Of a DNA stretch of 64,000 nt, positions 61,783 to 64,000 are shown piece by piece. Every line of letters begins with the position of its first letter. Positions within the stretch are counted from its first letter, which is position 1. The notes beneath the pieces are model-generated. The model had not been told where the DNA came from and searched no databases. It saw nothing but the letters and a program-made list of their open reading frames with translations. Location of the stretch: assembly GCF_021389975.1 (NCBI RefSeq), contig NZ_CP089981.1, forward strand, positions 2,815,501 through 2,879,500. The letters run 5' to 3'. Source of the DNA: Fulvivirga ulvae (GTDB taxonomy: Bacteria > Bacteroidota > Bacteroidia > Cytophagales > Cyclobacteriaceae). Both the position numbers and the translations under genes were made by a program.

Positions 61783-61902
61783 CAACCAGTAACACAAAGC
61801 TTAGTGCTGTCAACTCTATCAATGCTGTTAAGTCGGTAGAACTCGGCAAATACGTATTTTTTGATTGATAAACTTAATGACAGCTTACAGAGCTAAATTG
61901 CG

Positions 61903-61934
61903 GCTTTACTAAACTTCCAAAAGTTTGGTAAAGC
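61903..61934 (+). terminator. Strong hairpin after the 386-residue protein gene
   Basis: GCTTTACTAAACTT and AAGTTTGGTAAAGC pair over 14 bases with one mismatch and a CCAA loop. No T run; read as a possible terminator. Confidence 0.45.
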
Positions 61935-62167
61935 TTTACCGTTCTGTAATACCGGCTGAGGTTAATAGCCTTAAGCAGAGGTTGCACCTTGCTGTATATC
62001 ACCTCACCCGGCAAAGGCCCGTAGGCTGGAATGCCCTCTCCGTACCGGAAGAGGTAGGTTTGACTTTATGGAAACTGCAGCTTGTCCTATATGAAATTGT
62101 AAACGATCAGTTGGAAGAAGGTAGGAAAAAATCTTTGGGTATAGCTGCTGGATGTTTAATGAAATAA
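61925..62167 (+). CDS. Doubtful 80-codon ORF
   Basis: TTG start inside the hairpin, no family recognised (RLHLAVYHLTRQRPVGWNAL). Could be a remnant of a truncated gene. Confidence 0.2.
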   Translation: MVKLYRSVIPAEVNSLKQRLHLAVYHLTRQRPVGWNALSVPEEVGLTLWKLQLVLYEIVNDQLEEGRKKSLGIAAGCLMK

Positions 62168-62201
62168 ATAACTTGGAAGGCTAATTAAAACGTTACCCAA
62201 T

Positions 62202-62267
62202 AATGGCTATAGGGCATAGCTACAGAGGCAAAATTATTGCAGTACCCTGCTCTATGCCCTTACCATT
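62202..62267 (+). repeat. Interrupted inverted repeat before the S41 peptidase gene
   Basis: AGGGCATAG/CTATGCCCT plus AATGG/CCATT further out, 14 pairs in all with a 32-base loop. Possible attenuator or attC-like fold. Confidence 0.4.
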
Positions 62268-62285
62268 GGCTACTATCCAAACTAC

Positions 62286-63776
62286 ATGATGAAAGACATT
62301 GCAAAATTTATCCTGCTGTCGGGTTTATTGGTGCTGGCTTCCTGTAAACTGGCCAGTGAAAAACCTGAAACAGCCGGAAATGACTCCCTCTCAAAGCAGA
62401 AAATGCTGGAAGACTATGAACTGTTTGAAGGAATATTCAGGAAAGCAAACGCCGGACTTTATAAGTATCGTTCTGAAAATGAAATAGATAGTGTGTTTGA
62501 GGCGAACAAACAAAGGTTGGTAGATAATTTATCATATCGGGAGTTTTACAATATCCTGTGGGACGTTATTGATTATACAGGAAGTAGCCACAATTCATTA
62601 ACCTACCCCGACTCTTTGGACAAGCATTTGAATAAGCAAAAAATATTCTTTCCTATTCCGCTCAAGTACATCGAAGGGAAGTTGTATACCAACCTTGAAT
62701 ATGGGCAAATAGCTAATGGAAGTGAAATCGTTGATGTAAACGGCATCAGTGGCGAAGCATTTTCCTCCCTTATTTCCCGGTATGCAAGTACGGACGGCTT
62801 TAACAAAACCGGCAAATACGCAAACATAGCTACAGATTGGCTCGCTTTCTATATTTACCTTGCCATCGGTGAGCAGGACTATTTCACGGTCGAATACAGA
62901 GAAAGGGGTAGTGGAGAAACGCGGAAAGAAAAAATTGAAAGCGTGCCTTATGCCATTTTTTATAAAAACTATAAAGAGCGGCATTCTAAAGACTTTGAAA
63001 GCAGGATGGATGAAGACTACAGCTTTTATTTCCTGGACAGCATCAATACCGGCCTTTTAAATGTGCACACCTTCGGCATGGGAGGCCCGGATTCGGAAGG
63101 GCATAAAAAGTATGCATTTTTTTTGGATTCGGTTTTTACCACCCTTAAAAAACAAAAGGTTGAAAAGTTAATCGTTGATATCCGCGACAATGGCGGTGGT
63201 AACGATCCAAACGATATCCTTCTGTATTCATACCTGACCCAAAGAAATTTCAGGGAAAACAAATCAGCATTTACTATTTTTCAGGACATTCCATTTCGCG
63301 AACACTATGCGGATGATGATATTGATGAGCTTCCGCTGGAACTTAAAGAGGAGCATTCTATCTTCAGAAACGGCAGGTATTATCAAAACGAATCTTTCAA
63401 TAAGGTTTGGGAACCCAGGGAAAATGCTTTTAATGGGAAATTGATTTTAATGATTGACCCTTTTGTAGCCTCTGCAGGTTCACTATTTGCGAGTATGGTC
63501 AAGAGTGATGAAAATACTGTAGTGATAGGAGAGGAGACTTTGGGTGGTTATTACGGCCATACAGGACATATCCCCGTGACTTACAAGCTGCCCAACTCTA
63601 AACTTAACTTGACATTTTCTATTGTTGACCTTGAGCAGGATGTGGAGGAATTGCACGATGAAAAACCGGGAGATGGAATAATCCCCGACTTTGAGGTCGT
63701 ACAGACTTATGAGGACTTTATGAACCACCGGGATGCACAACTAAACTTTGCTATTGAAAAAATAAAAGAACTGTAG
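62286..63776 (+). CDS. S41 family C-terminal processing-type peptidase, lipoprotein
   Basis: 496 residues. Lipobox LASC. A PDZ-like part around 100-200 is followed by the peptidase core: KLIVDIRDNGGGNDPNDI (about 298-315) and DPFVASAGSLFASMVKS with the nucleophile serine near 398, then TLGGYYGHTG. It cuts protein C-termini in the periplasm or outside. Two ATG codons stand in a row; the first is used. It precedes the formylglycine-type gene by 55 bases. Confidence 0.85.
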   Translation: MMKDIAKFILLSGLLVLASCKLASEKPETAGNDSLSKQKMLEDYELFEGIFRKANAGLYKYRSENEIDSVFEANKQRLVDNLSYREFYNILWDVIDYTGSSHNSLTYPDSLDKHLNKQKIFFPIPLKYIEGKLYTNLEYGQIANGSEIVDVNGISGEAFSSLISRYASTDGFNKTGKYANIATDWLAFYIYLAIGEQDYFTVEYRERGSGETRKEKIESVPYAIFYKNYKERHSKDFESRMDEDYSFYFLDSINTGLLNVHTFGMGGPDSEGHKKYAFFLDSVFTTLKKQKVEKLIVDIRDNGGGNDPNDILLYSYLTQRNFRENKSAFTIFQDIPFREHYADDDIDELPLELKEEHSIFRNGRYYQNESFNKVWEPRENAFNGKLILMIDPFVASAGSLFASMVKSDENTVVIGEETLGGYYGHTGHIPVTYKLPNSKLNLTFSIVDLEQDVEELHDEKPGDGIIPDFEVVQTYEDFMNHRDAQLNFAIEKIKEL

Positions 63777-63831
63777 TGACAGCATTGGCGTAACGTGAGC
63801 GAAAGTAAAACGTTAGCAGCTATAAAAAGCG

Positions 63832-64000
63832 GTGGAGACGATAAACAAAAACATAGGTAAAGAATCAATTGACGCGTTGTTTGTCACTATTCCGTCCGGT
63901 ACGGTTGAAATGAGAGATGACAGAAGAAAGGAAGTCTGGCTATCCAAAATCGAGACCTTCGAGCTATCCAAATATCCCATAACCCAGGATTTATACGAAA
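63832..64000 (+). CDS. Formylglycine-generating-enzyme-like protein, N-terminus (partial)
   Basis: Runs off the window. The first 56 codons read from a GTG that directly follows an upstream in-frame stop. VTIPSGTVEMRDDRRKEVW and FELSKYPITQDLYE match the opening of the FGE-sulfatase (SUMF1) domain. Whether the active cysteines exist cannot be seen. Confidence 0.7.
   Translation, partial: METINKNIGKESIDALFVTIPSGTVEMRDDRRKEVWLSKIETFELSKYPITQDLYE

Noticed and set aside
63777..63831. AACGTTAGCAGC as another cassette junction
   Set aside because: Only a short core-like string; no matching partner arm within reach.

Overview
The window reads as chromosome of a Bacteroidota member, most likely order Cytophagales (inference). 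The evidence is Glu-rich and Cys-anchored lipoproteins, a type IX secretion (T9SS) sorting tail on a cellulase, a bacterial group II GGGP synthase, a DUF4834 protein, a 1114-residue SecA, a CarB without its regulatory domain, and TAnnTTTG-type -7 promoter elements. Most of it is core chromosome with tight operons. One accessory island lies just after an initiator tRNA.

1-6 kb: tail of panD, a membrane flippase-like protein, rfaE2, a membrane zinc peptidase, an acyl-CoA dehydrogenase, an AraC regulator, and a convergent operon with GGGP synthase and two small membrane proteins. 6-15 kb is a phosphate-acquisition block: OprP/OprO-like porin, two Na/Pi cotransporters, pstSCAB and phoU. The promoters of pstS and of one Na/Pi gene carry the same hexamer pair at the same distance from the -7 element, a candidate Pho box. 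15-25 kb: M20 hydrolase, SPOR-like lipoprotein, secA, dapF, DUF4834 protein, carB.

25-43 kb: outer-membrane protein, M19 dipeptidase, cytochrome b5-like protein, secreted metalloprotease, an amino-sugar kinase plus murQ pair for cell-wall recycling, lipase-like lipoprotein, SprT-like protein, a GH5 glucanase with T9SS tail next to a carbohydrate esterase, Glu-rich lipoprotein, der, a large VWA protein, era, and initiator tRNA-Met. Two intergenic stretches hold degenerate 7-bp-period repeats.

43-49 kb is the accessory island. It has three copies of a REP-associated tyrosine transposase (RAYT) element at different stages of decay. Their ends are paired hairpins whose stems differ between the two ends yet stay base-paired. 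There is also an IS3 remnant, an IS3 element broken by two single-base losses, a GNAT enzyme, a DUF4259-like protein, and weak integron-cassette-like junction repeats.

49-54 kb: nucleotidyltransferase-HEPN fusion, LysE exporter, an ArsR/SRPBCC/DHFR-like group behind a double dyad operator, and a subtilase gene interrupted by an in-frame TAG. 54-61 kb: an FNR-like regulator with four cysteines in FNR spacing, then a porin and a NrtABCD-type ABC transporter. The same dyad lies in front of the regulator and the porin, suggesting one oxygen- or nitrogen-responsive circuit. The end holds an unrecognised 386-residue protein, an S41 peptidase and the start of a formylglycine-generating-enzyme-like gene.
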